Assembly: GCA_965204155.1 (NCBI GenBank)
Contig: OZ241971.1
Location: forward strand, 2,294,001 to 2,358,000
Direction: 5' to 3'
Origin: UBA6522 sp965204155
Lineage (GTDB): Bacteria; Pseudomonadota; Gammaproteobacteria; Steroidobacterales; Rariloculaceae
DNA length: 64,000 nucleotides
Of the stretch, positions 53,851 to 62,162 are shown piece after piece (the stretch's first letter is position 1; the number at the start of each line of letters is the position of its first letter). Made by a program: the position numbers and the translations under genes. The notes below the pieces were generated by a model. That model did no database searches. It saw nothing but the letters and a program-made list of their open reading frames with translations, and was not told the origin of the DNA.

Positions 53851-54023
53851 GGCACGCAGCGGTCAACGGCTGCGGCATCGCCATCGGTGTTGGATCGTAC
53901 GACGATGAGTCCGCCTTCGCGGTGGGCTTCCAGATCCAGGGCGAGCAGGCCTCGTTCAAGGTTGGCATGACGAGCAGCGGTGGGGAGACCGGCGCCTCCG
54001 CGGGCGTGGGCTTCAACTTCTAG
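53851..54023 (+). pseudogene. Detached autotransporter anchor fragment
   Basis: Encodes AVNGCGIAIGVGSYDDESAF AVGFQIQGEQASFKVGMTSS ... GVGFNF-stop, the last about 55 residues of the YadA-type anchor. It differs from A-C by several bases and lacks any passenger or signal sequence. It keeps the conserved terminator. It could be a relic or a donor for gene conversion. Confidence 0.8.
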
Positions 54024-54050
54024 CTCGACACTCGCAAGTCCCAAAACAAG

Positions 54051-54078
54051 CCGGCAGTCCGGGCAATCGGGCCGCCGG
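54051..54078 (+). terminator. Terminator behind the anchor fragment
   Basis: CCGGCAGTCCGG...TCGGGCCGCCGG then TTTCAT; same hairpin as behind A, B and C with two changes in the left arm. Confidence 0.7.
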
Positions 54079-54143
54079 TTTCATATTGAAGGTTGCGCGC
54101 AGGGGATCGTCAAATTATATTCGCCCCCAGAGAGGAGAGAATT

Positions 54144-54728
54144 ATGCCCATTACGGCCGACTTGACGATTCGCGAAACCGCTGCGTTGTCAGGAGTGTCC
54201 CTGGCGATGATCGAAAAGGCCGTGGAAACGCGCATCCTTCGACCGGTTGGAGGGCCGCCGCGCTTGCGTGGCGGCTCCATGCGTTACCTTCCCGTGCGCG
54301 CCGTTGTTTATTTCCATGCCCTGAAAGCCGCCAACCTTACCGACCTTCCCTTACGCCACAAACGGTCGATTTGGAGTTGCATGACCCAGCTTGAACCCAT
54401 GAAGCTCAAGACCATTGAATTTACACCGGGCGCGATGCTCGACCTTGAGCGGCTTGCCGCCGAGTCGCTGCGTAAGGCCGAAAAGTACCGGGAGAACCGC
54501 GATCGGTACATCACTTCAAATCCGGATATCCTCGGGGGTACGCCCGTGATCGCCGGAACGAGAATTTCGGTGTATTCGGTTCTGGGACGGCTTCAGGATG
54601 GCGAAACTGCTGACGACATTTCAATGGACTATCCCAAAATTTCCGAGCAAGCAATTGAAACCGCGGAACTCTATGCAAAAGCTCACCCGCTCCGCGGTCG
54701 CCCATCCGGCAGGCCCTGGCATAACTGA
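54144..54728 (+). CDS. DUF433 antitoxin with N-terminal helix-turn-helix
   Basis: A 194-residue protein; GAGGAGAG precedes the ATG. Residues 5-75 form a MerR-like helix-turn-helix region (LTIRETAALSGVSLAMIEKA VE). The C-terminal DUF433 domain (about 125-190) reads SNPDILGGTPVIAGTRISVY, DGETADDISMDYPKISEQAI. It is followed 26 bp later by a truncated DUF5615 toxin, the usual partner, so it appears to be a full-length antitoxin of a damaged TA pair. Confidence 0.78.
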   Translation: MPITADLTIRETAALSGVSLAMIEKAVETRILRPVGGPPRLRGGSMRYLPVRAVVYFHALKAANLTDLPLRHKRSIWSCMTQLEPMKLKTIEFTPGAMLDLERLAAESLRKAEKYRENRDRYITSNPDILGGTPVIAGTRISVYSVLGRLQDGETADDISMDYPKISEQAIETAELYAKAHPLRGRPSGRPWHN

Positions 54729-54754
54729 GTCTTGATCGAAGCGGAAACCGGGCC

Positions 54755-54898
54755 GTGCGCTTGTTTCTCGATGAGTGTCTATCGCCTAGAGTCGCGCAGG
54801 AGTTGAATGCCGAGGGCGTTCACGTTGTTTTGCATCCTCGCGACTTCGGTGGACTGGGCGCCCCCGATGACGATATCGCTGTCGGCAATGCGCAATGA
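54755..54898 (+). pseudogene. Truncated DUF5615 (PIN-like) toxin
   Basis: From GTG: MRLFLDECLSPRVAQELNAE GVHVVLHPRDFGGLGAPDDD then stop after 47 residues. The N-terminal acidic residues of the PIN-like fold are present, but the second half (D..VTxDxDF) is missing, so activity is unlikely. Confidence 0.68.
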
Positions 54899-54905
54899 GT
54901 AGCGG

Positions 54906-55061
54906 CTATATCCACGACGTGCATGACAATGTCGTCGCCCGCTCCAGCAACGCTATGGCCTGAGCGCGAGTGACCGAAGGGAAGTCGTCGAGAAACTCGT
55001 CAAGTCTGTCGCCAGCCTCAAGATATTCCATCATAAGCGGTGCAAGCCTATTGCTGGCCAT
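54906..55061 (-). pseudogene. ParE-start/DUF433-tail fusion fragment
   Basis: A 51-residue frame: MASNRLAPLM, the start of a ParE, runs directly into MEYLEAGDRLDEFLDDFPSV TRAQAIALLERA, the DUF433 C-terminal half seen at 48140-48330. Its ATG overlaps the ParD stop, the normal ParD-ParE arrangement. The toxin body is replaced, so no toxin is made. Confidence 0.6.
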
Positions 55062-55302
55062 CTCGACGGGCTTTCTCTTTGAAACCGTCGAGCAATTCCT
55101 CCGGCGTCCCGGTTACCCAACCACGTTCTTCGACGGAGCGTTCGGCAGACTTCAGCCGGGTTCGGATTGCTTCTGTCTCCCGCGTCTTGCGGATCAGGTC
55201 GTTGAGTACTTCGCTACGGTTGGAAAACTGCTTTCCGTCAATCTGGGCTTGAATCCACCTCTCGTTCGGTTCGCTGAGCGACAGGTCTACCCGTTCGTCC
55301 AT
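55048..55302 (-). CDS. ParD-like antitoxin
   Basis: An 84-residue protein from MDERVDLSLSEPNERWIQAQ: a ribbon-helix-helix N-terminus (VDLSLSEPNERWIQ, FSNRSEVLNDLIRKTRE) and an acidic-basic helical tail that in ParD wraps ParE. Its stop overlaps the following ATG. The ParE partner is destroyed, so it is an orphan antitoxin. Confidence 0.75.
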   Translation of the reverse strand: MDERVDLSLSEPNERWIQAQIDGKQFSNRSEVLNDLIRKTRETEAIRTRLKSAERSVEERGWVTGTPEELLDGFKEKARRDGQQ

Positions 55303-55410
55303 TTCCTTTGTCTCTCGTAGATCATTGCCGAGTGTGTTCGATTTTACATCCTCATTCACTAGTGACACTCGGATTGCCAAACGGTCGCAAAGTTGAATTC
55401 AGCGGGCGCC

Positions 55411-55744
55411 CGGCACGCATTCCGGAATCAGTCGGATCCCGGTCCGCGCAGTCTTTCCGACTGGCGCACGGGGTACCCCGGTTCCACCCGGAAACCCGAT
55501 GATTGCTTGCTCCCGGTACTTGATGGCGTGGCCATGAACGGACCTTTTTCGATAGGGATATCCGCAAGCAAAACGTAACCGGCAGTCGTCCGGAACCGTC
55601 CGATTCGAGCACCGAAAGGCCGTTCGGGCTCCGGCGCAGACCCCAACCAATGGAGTTTTTTCTCAGTTTTAACAAACAGTTAGTGGCGCTCCTCATTCGC
55701 CTCGTTGCCATATCCATAACCGCACATCACCCGGCGGTCTCCTG
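55411..55744 (+). repeat. ~335-bp autotransporter leader (copy upstream of C)
   Basis: Same block as 49768-50099 and 61810-62144. It starts abruptly after unrelated sequence on the left (GGGCGCC), marking a recombination edge. Confidence 0.85.
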
Positions 55745-55762
55745 ATGAATAGGGGAACGCTC

Positions 55763-58546
55763 ATGGTTCTTAAACGATTGATAGTAACGGCGCTGGGTGC
55801 GCTTGGATTGGGCGCGCTGGCGTCAGGACCTGTGTTTGCCCAGCAGGGTCAGATTCCGGGACCGAAGTTGTATGGCGACATTTCCTCCTGCGCCGGTGGG
55901 ATGTTGCCATCCGCTTCTACCGAGGAGGTGGCAAATATGTCCCTTTTGGGGATGGGCGGTCTTCTGGATCAAGCGTTTGATAGCAGTACTGCCAATGGCA
56001 TCCAAATGGATTACACGCAGGATGCCGCTCAGATTGTCCACGGTACGGATACAACCGTCACCGGTTATGACAGCGATCTTCTGGCGTTGCTCGATCTCAC
56101 CGGCACCGGCATCGATTGCGGCAATCCAGTCGCCAGCAATGTCGATGATGCTCGCCAGATTTACGCCGACTACGTTAGCGCCAAGAGAGCGTTTGAGGCG
56201 TTGGAAGAGCCGGACGCGGACGATAGAGCCACATACAATGCTGCACGAATGAAGAAGGACGACTTCGACGGAGATGTCTTTACCACGGCCTACGACCAGC
56301 AGGCAAGGCTCAACGCAGCCAACAAGGCCATTAGAGACTACAACAAGTTGGCTGGTTCAATGGGTACCCTGGCCACGCTGAAGACCAACCAAGGCAGCGC
56401 CGGCGGGTACGATGCGATCAGTGTCAATGTCACAGAGTCGGGTGGCGCATTATCGGGCCGCATCACAGCTGCCGTTCCTACTGGTGATGACGGTAATGCT
56501 CTGACTGGAGATGATCTGGCCGCCGCTCTCGCCGCCCGGGTGGCCCAAGTCTACGGCAGCGGCAATACAGCGGGATTCCGGGCGCTTGCAAGTAGCGGCG
56601 CTGCTCTCGTCGCGACTGACGGTACCATTAGCGATACCTTTGATGGCGCATTCAATGCTGCCGGCGCGATTCAGTATGCCGTGCCTGACCGCCAGGCTGG
56701 CGCAACCACCACCACACTCGCCAGAGCCTCCTCGTCCATTAACACGTTTGGCGCAATCACCACTGAACTGCAAAGGTGGCAGACAGCGGTGGACGCCGCA
56801 CAAAAGATGGTGGATGCCGCAAAAAAGGCGGGGAACCTCGATACGCGTGCGGAGGAAGAGACCCTGAGACGGGCGACACTAGGCCGCGATCACGTCCAGG
56901 ACGAACTCGATCGCCTCACGAGAGTCGTGCGGTCGCAGAACCTTGAAATTCTTGAAGCCAATCGAGTCACGATCTCAACGGATCCCGACACAACCGATGA
57001 CGATGTCGTGTACGACAAGGAACGTGACTTGGTGGATGCATACTTGAGCGCCCGGGGCAACGTCGTGGCTGCGGCAGGCAAAGTCCGTTCCGCCGTCACC
57101 AACCTGGACAACGCCAACAGGGCATTGCAGTCGAAACTGAAGGATCCGGACAGTTACCTCAATCAGTTGGTGACGTTGCGCCAGTACCAGCAGGCGGCAG
57201 CCATGGCTGCGCAGGAAGAGGCTGGCGGAGACGACGCGCTGCAGTCCTTCAAGGACGCGGTGACGGACGCCGGCAAGGCTTTGGCGGCGGCCAGGGAACA
57301 GCGAATGGCCCATCAGGACCTGACGGCGAATCCGGAAAGCACGACTAGCAAGTTGCTCAATGCGCTGTTGGAGCCGGAAATGGTCGGCGGCAATGACAAT
57401 CCCGCGGACGATGACGGTCAGGCGCTGCTGAATGCGATTTCCAGCGTGGACTCCGATGTCAGCGCCCTGAAGGGCCAGCTCACCGACGCGGAAGGCAATC
57501 CGATCGATCTGTCGAATCTTGGCAATGCGGACGAGATCATGGCGCTGACGACCGATGTCTCCACCAACACGACGGACATTGAAGGACTCGACGGTCGGGT
57601 GGCGGCGAACGAGGGAGACATCGACCAGATCAACATGGATCTGGACCAGATCAACACGGATCTCTACGGCACGACCTCGTCGCAGCATGCCGATGCGTCG
57701 GCCTGCGCGGACGGCGCCGGCGGCCTGGTGAACATCGCCAACTGCGCCGACGCACGCAGCCGGCACAACGAGGAAGACATCGCCGACCTGGGTGGCGATA
57801 TCGAGGCTCTCGACGGCCGGGTAGGCGACAACGAGGATGCCATCGCGGCCAACACCAAGGCAATCGAGTCCAATGACATGGACATCGCGGCCAACACCGC
57901 GGCGATCGAGTCCAACGACATGGATATCGCGGCCAACACCATGGCGATCGAGTCCAACGACATGGACATCGCGGCCAACACCGCGGCGATCGAGTCCAAC
58001 GACATGGATATCGCAGCCAACACCATGGCGATCGAGTCCAACGACATGGACATCGCGATGAACGCCGAAGGCATCATGACCAATGCCGGTAACATCATGA
58101 CCAATGCCGAAGCCATCGTGGCGGAAGCGTCGGAGAGAATGGGTGCCGACATGATGCTGGCCGGTGCGATCGAGGAGGCGGTGGCGGCCGGAGCCGCAGC
58201 CGACATGGCGCTGAGCGGACGGATCGGTTCGAATGCCGATGCCATCGCCGCCAACATGAACTCGATCGGTCAGAACGCGAGCGCGATCAGCGACAACCGC
58301 AACATGATCGGCGAGCTGAGCGACGACCTGGACGTGGTCCGGGCCGGTGTGGCCGCCTCCATGGCCCTGGCGGGAATGCCGGCGGTCAACGGTCGCGGCA
58401 TCGCCATCGGCGTGGGCTCGTTCGACGGTGAGTCCGCCTTTGCGGTGGGCTTCCAGATCCAGGGCGAGCAGGCCTCGTTCAAGGTTGGCGTGACGAGCAG
58501 CGGCGGGGCGACGGGCGCCTCCGCAGGCGTGGGCTTCAACTTCTAG
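55763..58546 (+). CDS. Trimeric autotransporter (YadA-like), paralogue C
   Basis: A 927-residue protein; start ATG GTT CTT behind AGGGGAACGCTC. A signal peptide ends near FAQ (residue 27). The passenger resembles B (GPKLYGDISSCAGG, EEPDADDRATYNAARMKKDD) but with its own central insertions. The DIEGLDGRVAANEGDIDQIN MDLDQIN coiled coil has one extra unit relative to A. Five 14-residue repeats follow (57863-58072), here alternating NTA and NTM, then stalk and YadA anchor. Outer-membrane surface protein, probably an adhesin. Confidence 0.85.
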   Translation: MVLKRLIVTALGALGLGALASGPVFAQQGQIPGPKLYGDISSCAGGMLPSASTEEVANMSLLGMGGLLDQAFDSSTANGIQMDYTQDAAQIVHGTDTTVTGYDSDLLALLDLTGTGIDCGNPVASNVDDARQIYADYVSAKRAFEALEEPDADDRATYNAARMKKDDFDGDVFTTAYDQQARLNAANKAIRDYNKLAGSMGTLATLKTNQGSAGGYDAISVNVTESGGALSGRITAAVPTGDDGNALTGDDLAAALAARVAQVYGSGNTAGFRALASSGAALVATDGTISDTFDGAFNAAGAIQYAVPDRQAGATTTTLARASSSINTFGAITTELQRWQTAVDAAQKMVDAAKKAGNLDTRAEEETLRRATLGRDHVQDELDRLTRVVRSQNLEILEANRVTISTDPDTTDDDVVYDKERDLVDAYLSARGNVVAAAGKVRSAVTNLDNANRALQSKLKDPDSYLNQLVTLRQYQQAAAMAAQEEAGGDDALQSFKDAVTDAGKALAAAREQRMAHQDLTANPESTTSKLLNALLEPEMVGGNDNPADDDGQALLNAISSVDSDVSALKGQLTDAEGNPIDLSNLGNADEIMALTTDVSTNTTDIEGLDGRVAANEGDIDQINMDLDQINTDLYGTTSSQHADASACADGAGGLVNIANCADARSRHNEEDIADLGGDIEALDGRVGDNEDAIAANTKAIESNDMDIAANTAAIESNDMDIAANTMAIESNDMDIAANTAAIESNDMDIAANTMAIESNDMDIAMNAEGIMTNAGNIMTNAEAIVAEASERMGADMMLAGAIEEAVAAGAAADMALSGRIGSNADAIAANMNSIGQNASAISDNRNMIGELSDDLDVVRAGVAASMALAGMPAVNGRGIAIGVGSFDGESAFAVGFQIQGEQASFKVGVTSSGGATGASAGVGFNF

Positions 58547-58601
58547 CCCGACACTCGCAAGTCCCAAAACAAGCCGGCGGTCCGAGCAATCGGGCCGCCG
58601 G
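57662..58601 (+). repeat. 940-bp 3' block shared by autotransporters (copy in C)
   Basis: Collinear with 42936-43875 and 52149-53088 with no length difference; base differences cluster in the 14-residue repeats. Confidence 0.88.
58574..58601 (+). terminator. Terminator of autotransporter C
   Basis: CCGGCGGTCCGA/TCGGGCCGCCGG hairpin followed by TTTCCTTAT. Confidence 0.8.
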
Positions 58602-58616
58602 TTTCCTTATGTGCCT

Positions 58617-58686
58617 ACTTTCTGGCCAAATCGCCCGGATTCGAAGCGTTGCCGGCGGTCCGGGGCAGGGTTAGGATGGCCTCATG
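58617..58686. repeat. Inverted partial copy of the ~133-bp intergenic block
   Basis: CTTTCTGGCCAAATCGCCCG ... GGGGCAGGGTTAGGATGGC is the reverse complement of the DUF1640-side half of the blocks at 47587 and 49137, now placed before the small gene at 58712. Confidence 0.65.
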
Positions 58687-58711
58687 TCCGCGGCAGAGGA
58701 GATACCGTCTG

Positions 58712-58915
58712 ATGGCCACGAAAGCCAACCGATCTGGCAGAGAACAGAGAGCGATCGAGAACCTCGCCTCGGCTCTACAGGAGTGCTTTAGTGTTGCCAG
58801 AGAGCAGTCTGAAGCCAGAATTGACGAGAAAATGGGCAAGCAGAACGAAACCCTGCGCCTCATCTGGCGTCAAGTAGGCGGTAGCCGCACAAAGCATCTC
58901 CCAATAGACGACTGA
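58712..58915 (+). CDS. Small charged protein, unknown function
   Basis: A 67-residue protein MATKANRSGREQRAIENLAS ALQECF ... IDEKMGKQNETLRLIWRQVG, probably one long amphipathic helix. The block before it is normally found upstream of DUF1640 genes. Convergent with the GNAT toxin gene. No family recognised. Confidence 0.45.
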   Translation: MATKANRSGREQRAIENLASALQECFSVAREQSEARIDEKMGKQNETLRLIWRQVGGSRTKHLPIDD

Positions 58916-58955
58916 GACATTTTTCTTGCCGCAGCAGCGTCGGGGGTCCGACGCG

Positions 58956-59453
58956 TCAGAGATCAAGCGTCTTTCGCGCTGCCGACAAGGGTAGAGCCAG
59001 AACAAGAGGATCGAGCGGCGAGGGCATGAAACCCAGGTGCCGATAGAATTTGGCGGCTTCCTCATCGAGCGCATGCACGAGCAAGGCTCTGACTCCAACG
59101 ATTTCCGCCGCCTTCATGGTGCGTAGAATCGCATCGCGCATCAGCGCGCGCGCCATTCCCTGGCCCTGATGAGTCCTGTCAACCGCCAATCGCCCAACCA
59201 GCATGACGGGAATCGGGTCGGGCATGTTTCGGCGAACTCTTCCGGGCGAGTCCTTGCGCGCCACCGAACCGGTGCTGAGGCAATAGTAAGCGACCACCAC
59301 GCCGCGGTCGCAAACGACATAGGTCCGTGAACCGCCCTCGCGTTCGTTTTTCAGGGCGTGCGAGATCAACCATGCATCGAGCGTCGGCTGCCCGCTGTGG
59401 AAACCATCCAGCACATGATCTGCTGCGAGCGGCTCAGGCCCGGTCAGCTCCAT
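58956..59453 (-). CDS. GNAT-family acetyltransferase toxin (TacT-like)
   Basis: A 165-residue GNAT enzyme: substrate-side start (LDGFHSGQPTLDAWLISHAL), VVAYYCLSTGSV, acetyl-CoA pyrophosphate loop in VDRTHQGQGMARALMRDAI, and FYRHLGFMPSP with the catalytic Tyr position. TacT/AtaT-type toxins acetylate aminoacyl-tRNA and stop translation. It begins 10 bp after the stop of a DUF1778 antitoxin on the same strand, the standard pair. Length and motifs are complete, so this TA module looks functional. Confidence 0.85.
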   Translation of the reverse strand: MELTGPEPLAADHVLDGFHSGQPTLDAWLISHALKNEREGGSRTYVVCDRGVVVAYYCLSTGSVARKDSPGRVRRNMPDPIPVMLVGRLAVDRTHQGQGMARALMRDAILRTMKAAEIVGVRALLVHALDEEAAKFYRHLGFMPSPLDPLVLALPLSAARKTLDL

Positions 59454-59463
59454 GTCCCGGTGC

Positions 59464-59742
59464 TCAGGCCTCCCAGGGCGGGGAGGCGGTCAGTGTCTTG
59501 CGCAGGTTGTCGCCGGACTCGACCGGCGAATCGAGCATGGCCTTGAACGCATTGAATCTCGTCTCGTCCACGTTGAACAGGCGCTGATCCAGCAGCACGC
59601 GCTCGGCCGCTTCGCGCATGGTATCGAGCACAAATTCAGTACGCGACTTGCCCAGGCGGCTGGCCGCGCGATCGATCAGCGCCTTCTGGTCCGGCGAAGC
59701 GCGCAGATGAATGGTTTGCGTATGTAAGGTCCGTTGATGCAT
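59464..59742 (-). CDS. DUF1778 antitoxin (TacA-like)
   Basis: A 92-residue protein from MHQRTLHTQTIHLRASPDQK: a ribbon-helix-helix domain (IDRAASRLGKSRTEFVLDTM REAA) and a tail VLLDQRLFNVDETRFNAFKA ... KAML..PWEA that neutralises the GNAT toxin in known systems. The tail is also found on two chimeric proteins at 48140-48742. Confidence 0.85.
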   Translation of the reverse strand: MHQRTLHTQTIHLRASPDQKALIDRAASRLGKSRTEFVLDTMREAAERVLLDQRLFNVDETRFNAFKAMLDSPVESGDNLRKTLTASPPWEA

Positions 59743-59811
59743 GGCTACGGTGTCAGTGTGATGCTGATGTGTATACACTCCATTGATCAGGCTGTCAACG
59801 AAACTAACATT

Positions 59812-59866
59812 TTCTCCGCGAAAGCATTCTACGAGAAGTTCGGTTTCGTTGCGCTGCCGGTTTTTG
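59812..59866 (+). pseudogene. 3' remnant of a second GNAT toxin
   Basis: FSAKAFYEKFGFVALP is the C-terminal motif of TacT-like acetyltransferases, on the strand opposite to the intact toxin. It ends against the ATPase gene copy 2. Confidence 0.55.
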
Positions 59867-59870
59867 CAAG

Positions 59871-61628
59871 TCAGCCGACAGTGACGGCCTCGGTGCCCAC
59901 CAGCTCCCATCCGTGGAACACCAGCGCAAGTCCAATGAATGCCACGCCCGGAAACTGCCGCCCGAGGCGCTCTTCGGTGAGGTAGCGCCGCAACTGCCCG
60001 GCGGCCTCGCCCCTCAGCGCCTCCAGCCGCGCCCCGTTCGCCGGCTCGCCCCGCTTCAGGTACTTGAGCTCGATCAGGTATCCGTGGCGCGTGTCCGGGT
60101 ACCGCGCCAGGTCCGGCTCCAGGGACAGGTCCGCATAGCCCTTGCCGTATTCGGCCTCGGAACGGAACACGAACCGCTCGCCCAGGCTCAGGTACGCCGC
60201 CAGGAACCCCTGCAACACCTTCTCCCCCGCGATGTAGTCCCGGATGCCGGTGAAACGCGCGATGCGCCCGGTGATCGTCTCGAACACCGGCGCCCACTCC
60301 CCCCGCAGGGCCATTGCCTTCAACAGCGGCCCCAACTCGAATGCACCCAGCGAAAACAGATCCATATCCTCGTACGCGTCGCGCAGGAAACCGTACAGCA
60401 GGTGCCGTACCGTCCGGTTCGGGATGCCCAGCGCGGTTTCCTCGCCCACCGCCCCGCGGATGCTCAACAGCCCGAAGAAGTGCAGCAGCGTGAGGAAGTT
60501 GTCGCGCTTGGCCAGGCGCTCCAGCGGGAAGCTGGGCTGCAGCCGGACCTCGGCCCGCTCCTCCCCGGCCAAGTGCCTCAAAAGGTCGAAGTTGCCGTTC
60601 AACTGCTTGCCCACCACCAGCAGGTGGCGCAGTTTGGTGTAGTCGATGCGCACATTGACGTCGATCAGGTCGTCCGGCATCGTTCCCTGCCGGACGGATT
60701 GCTTCAGGTAATAGAGCACCATGTCGGTGTTGTACAGGGTAGTTTGCGAGGCCCGCGCGAACCGGTAGCCGTCGTACCACTCCCTCATGATGTCCAGCGC
60801 CTCGTCCACGTCCTGGGCGAACGCGCCCACGTCGCGATAGCGCTCCAGCACGCCGCGCACCTCCGCCTCGGTGAAGCCCGCCATCTCGTTGAAGTGGGAA
60901 TCGAGACTGATGTTGTCGCCGATGTTGAAGCCGCTGGTGACGTCGTCCAGCGTGATCGGCGAGACTCCGGTGACGAACAGCCGCCGCAGCGCGCCCTGTT
61001 CGGTTCCCGCTTTCAGCGTGGCGAAAAAATTGCGGTAGAAGCCCCCGCCGTGGGTAAACGTCCGGTACGCCTCTTCGCCCTGTTCGGCCAGGATGGTATT
61101 GGCGAAGTTGTCGTACTCGTCGATCAGCCCGTACAGGCGAATCCCCCGGCGCCGGGCGAACGCGAACAGCTCCGCCAACTTGCCGTTCACCGACGGCGCC
61201 GCGAGGATCGCCGCGCCGTCGGCCTCCGGAAACAGCTCCGGGTGACACGCCAGAACGTCCCGGAGCACCGTGTGGCAATAGCCTTCGAATTCTCGCTCCA
61301 GGGTGGCGGGCGCAATCTTGAAGGCGGAGAAATTGAATCTCAGCACCACGAAGCTGTTGCGTTCCCCGGTCGGATCGGAACCGATGTCGGTGCCGGCGAA
61401 CAGGGCGTCGAATTCATCGGAGAAGCGCCGGTCGTAGTAGTGCTCCAGCAGCGATATCCAGCAGGACTTTCCGAAACGGCGCGGGCGAATGAACACGGCA
61501 AAATCCACTTCCTCGAGCGGGCGCACGAAGCGGGTCTTGTCCACGTACAGATAGCCCTCGCGGCGGATACGGCGAAAGTCGGCCAAACCGTAGGGGATGC
61601 GGGGGTAATCGGCCATGCGGGCAAGCAT
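59871..61628 (-). CDS. AAA-ATPase-like protein with C-terminal PD-(D/E)XK nuclease domain (copy 2)
   Basis: A 585-residue paralogue of the protein at 43886-45643, same length and order: RPRRFGKS Walker A, LIDEYDN, SPITLDDV, then EYGKGYADLSLEP and GYLIELKYLK nuclease residues. From residue about 165 onward it is almost the same as copy 1. Residues about 60-160 differ strongly (FKIAPATLEREFEGYCHTVL against FRRSLDGLEENFNLHVGDKV). This pattern suggests one diversified segment inside a gene otherwise kept uniform by conversion. Sits directly upstream of the PIN scar and autotransporter D leader. Confidence 0.85.
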   Translation of the reverse strand: MLARMADYPRIPYGLADFRRIRREGYLYVDKTRFVRPLEEVDFAVFIRPRRFGKSCWISLLEHYYDRRFSDEFDALFAGTDIGSDPTGERNSFVVLRFNFSAFKIAPATLEREFEGYCHTVLRDVLACHPELFPEADGAAILAAPSVNGKLAELFAFARRRGIRLYGLIDEYDNFANTILAEQGEEAYRTFTHGGGFYRNFFATLKAGTEQGALRRLFVTGVSPITLDDVTSGFNIGDNISLDSHFNEMAGFTEAEVRGVLERYRDVGAFAQDVDEALDIMREWYDGYRFARASQTTLYNTDMVLYYLKQSVRQGTMPDDLIDVNVRIDYTKLRHLLVVGKQLNGNFDLLRHLAGEERAEVRLQPSFPLERLAKRDNFLTLLHFFGLLSIRGAVGEETALGIPNRTVRHLLYGFLRDAYEDMDLFSLGAFELGPLLKAMALRGEWAPVFETITGRIARFTGIRDYIAGEKVLQGFLAAYLSLGERFVFRSEAEYGKGYADLSLEPDLARYPDTRHGYLIELKYLKRGEPANGARLEALRGEAAGQLRRYLTEERLGRQFPGVAFIGLALVFHGWELVGTEAVTVG

Positions 61629-61670
61629 AACAAAGCGGCGTGCCGGGCGAAGCCGGAAAGTAACGAAGCG

Positions 61671-61784
61671 GGGGACGCGGACTGTTTGATCACGGGCGAT
61701 CGCGACCTATTGGTCATGTCGCCGTTTCGCGGCATTCCTATCTTGACTTCAGCCGAATTCCTGTTTTTCGTCGCTGCATCGTGA
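61671..61784 (+). pseudogene. 3' remnant of a PIN-family toxin
   Basis: GDADCLITGDRDLLVMSPFR GIPILTSAEFL then a few residues and stop: the C-terminal motif of the COG1569 PIN toxin family, including the conserved TGDRDLL aspartates. No upstream half exists. Confidence 0.68.
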
Positions 61785-61809
61785 TGATTGCCGCCGGAAG
61801 CGTTCGCCC

Positions 61810-62144
61810 CGGCACGCATTCCGGAATCAGTCGGGTCCCGGTTCGCGCAGTCTTGCCGTCCGGCGCGCGGGATACCCCGGTTCCACCCGGAAACCCGATG
61901 ATTGCTTGCTCCCGGTACTTGATGGCGTGGCCATGAACGGACCTTTTTCGATAGGGATATCCGCAAGCAATTCGTAACCGCCGATCGTCCGGAACCTTCC
62001 GATTCGAGCACCGAAACGCCGTTTGCATCCCGCTGCCGATCCCAATCAATGGAACATTTTTCTCCGTTATAACAAACAGTTACAGGCGTTCCTCAATTGC
62101 CTCGTTGATTTATCCATAACCGCACATCATCCGGCGGTCTCCTG
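61810..62144 (+). repeat. ~335-bp autotransporter leader (copy upstream of D)
   Basis: Third copy of the block at 49768 and 55411. The right part before the start is slightly diverged (TTATAACAAACAGTTACAGG). Confidence 0.85.
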
Positions 62145-62162
62145 ATGAATAGGGGAACGCTC

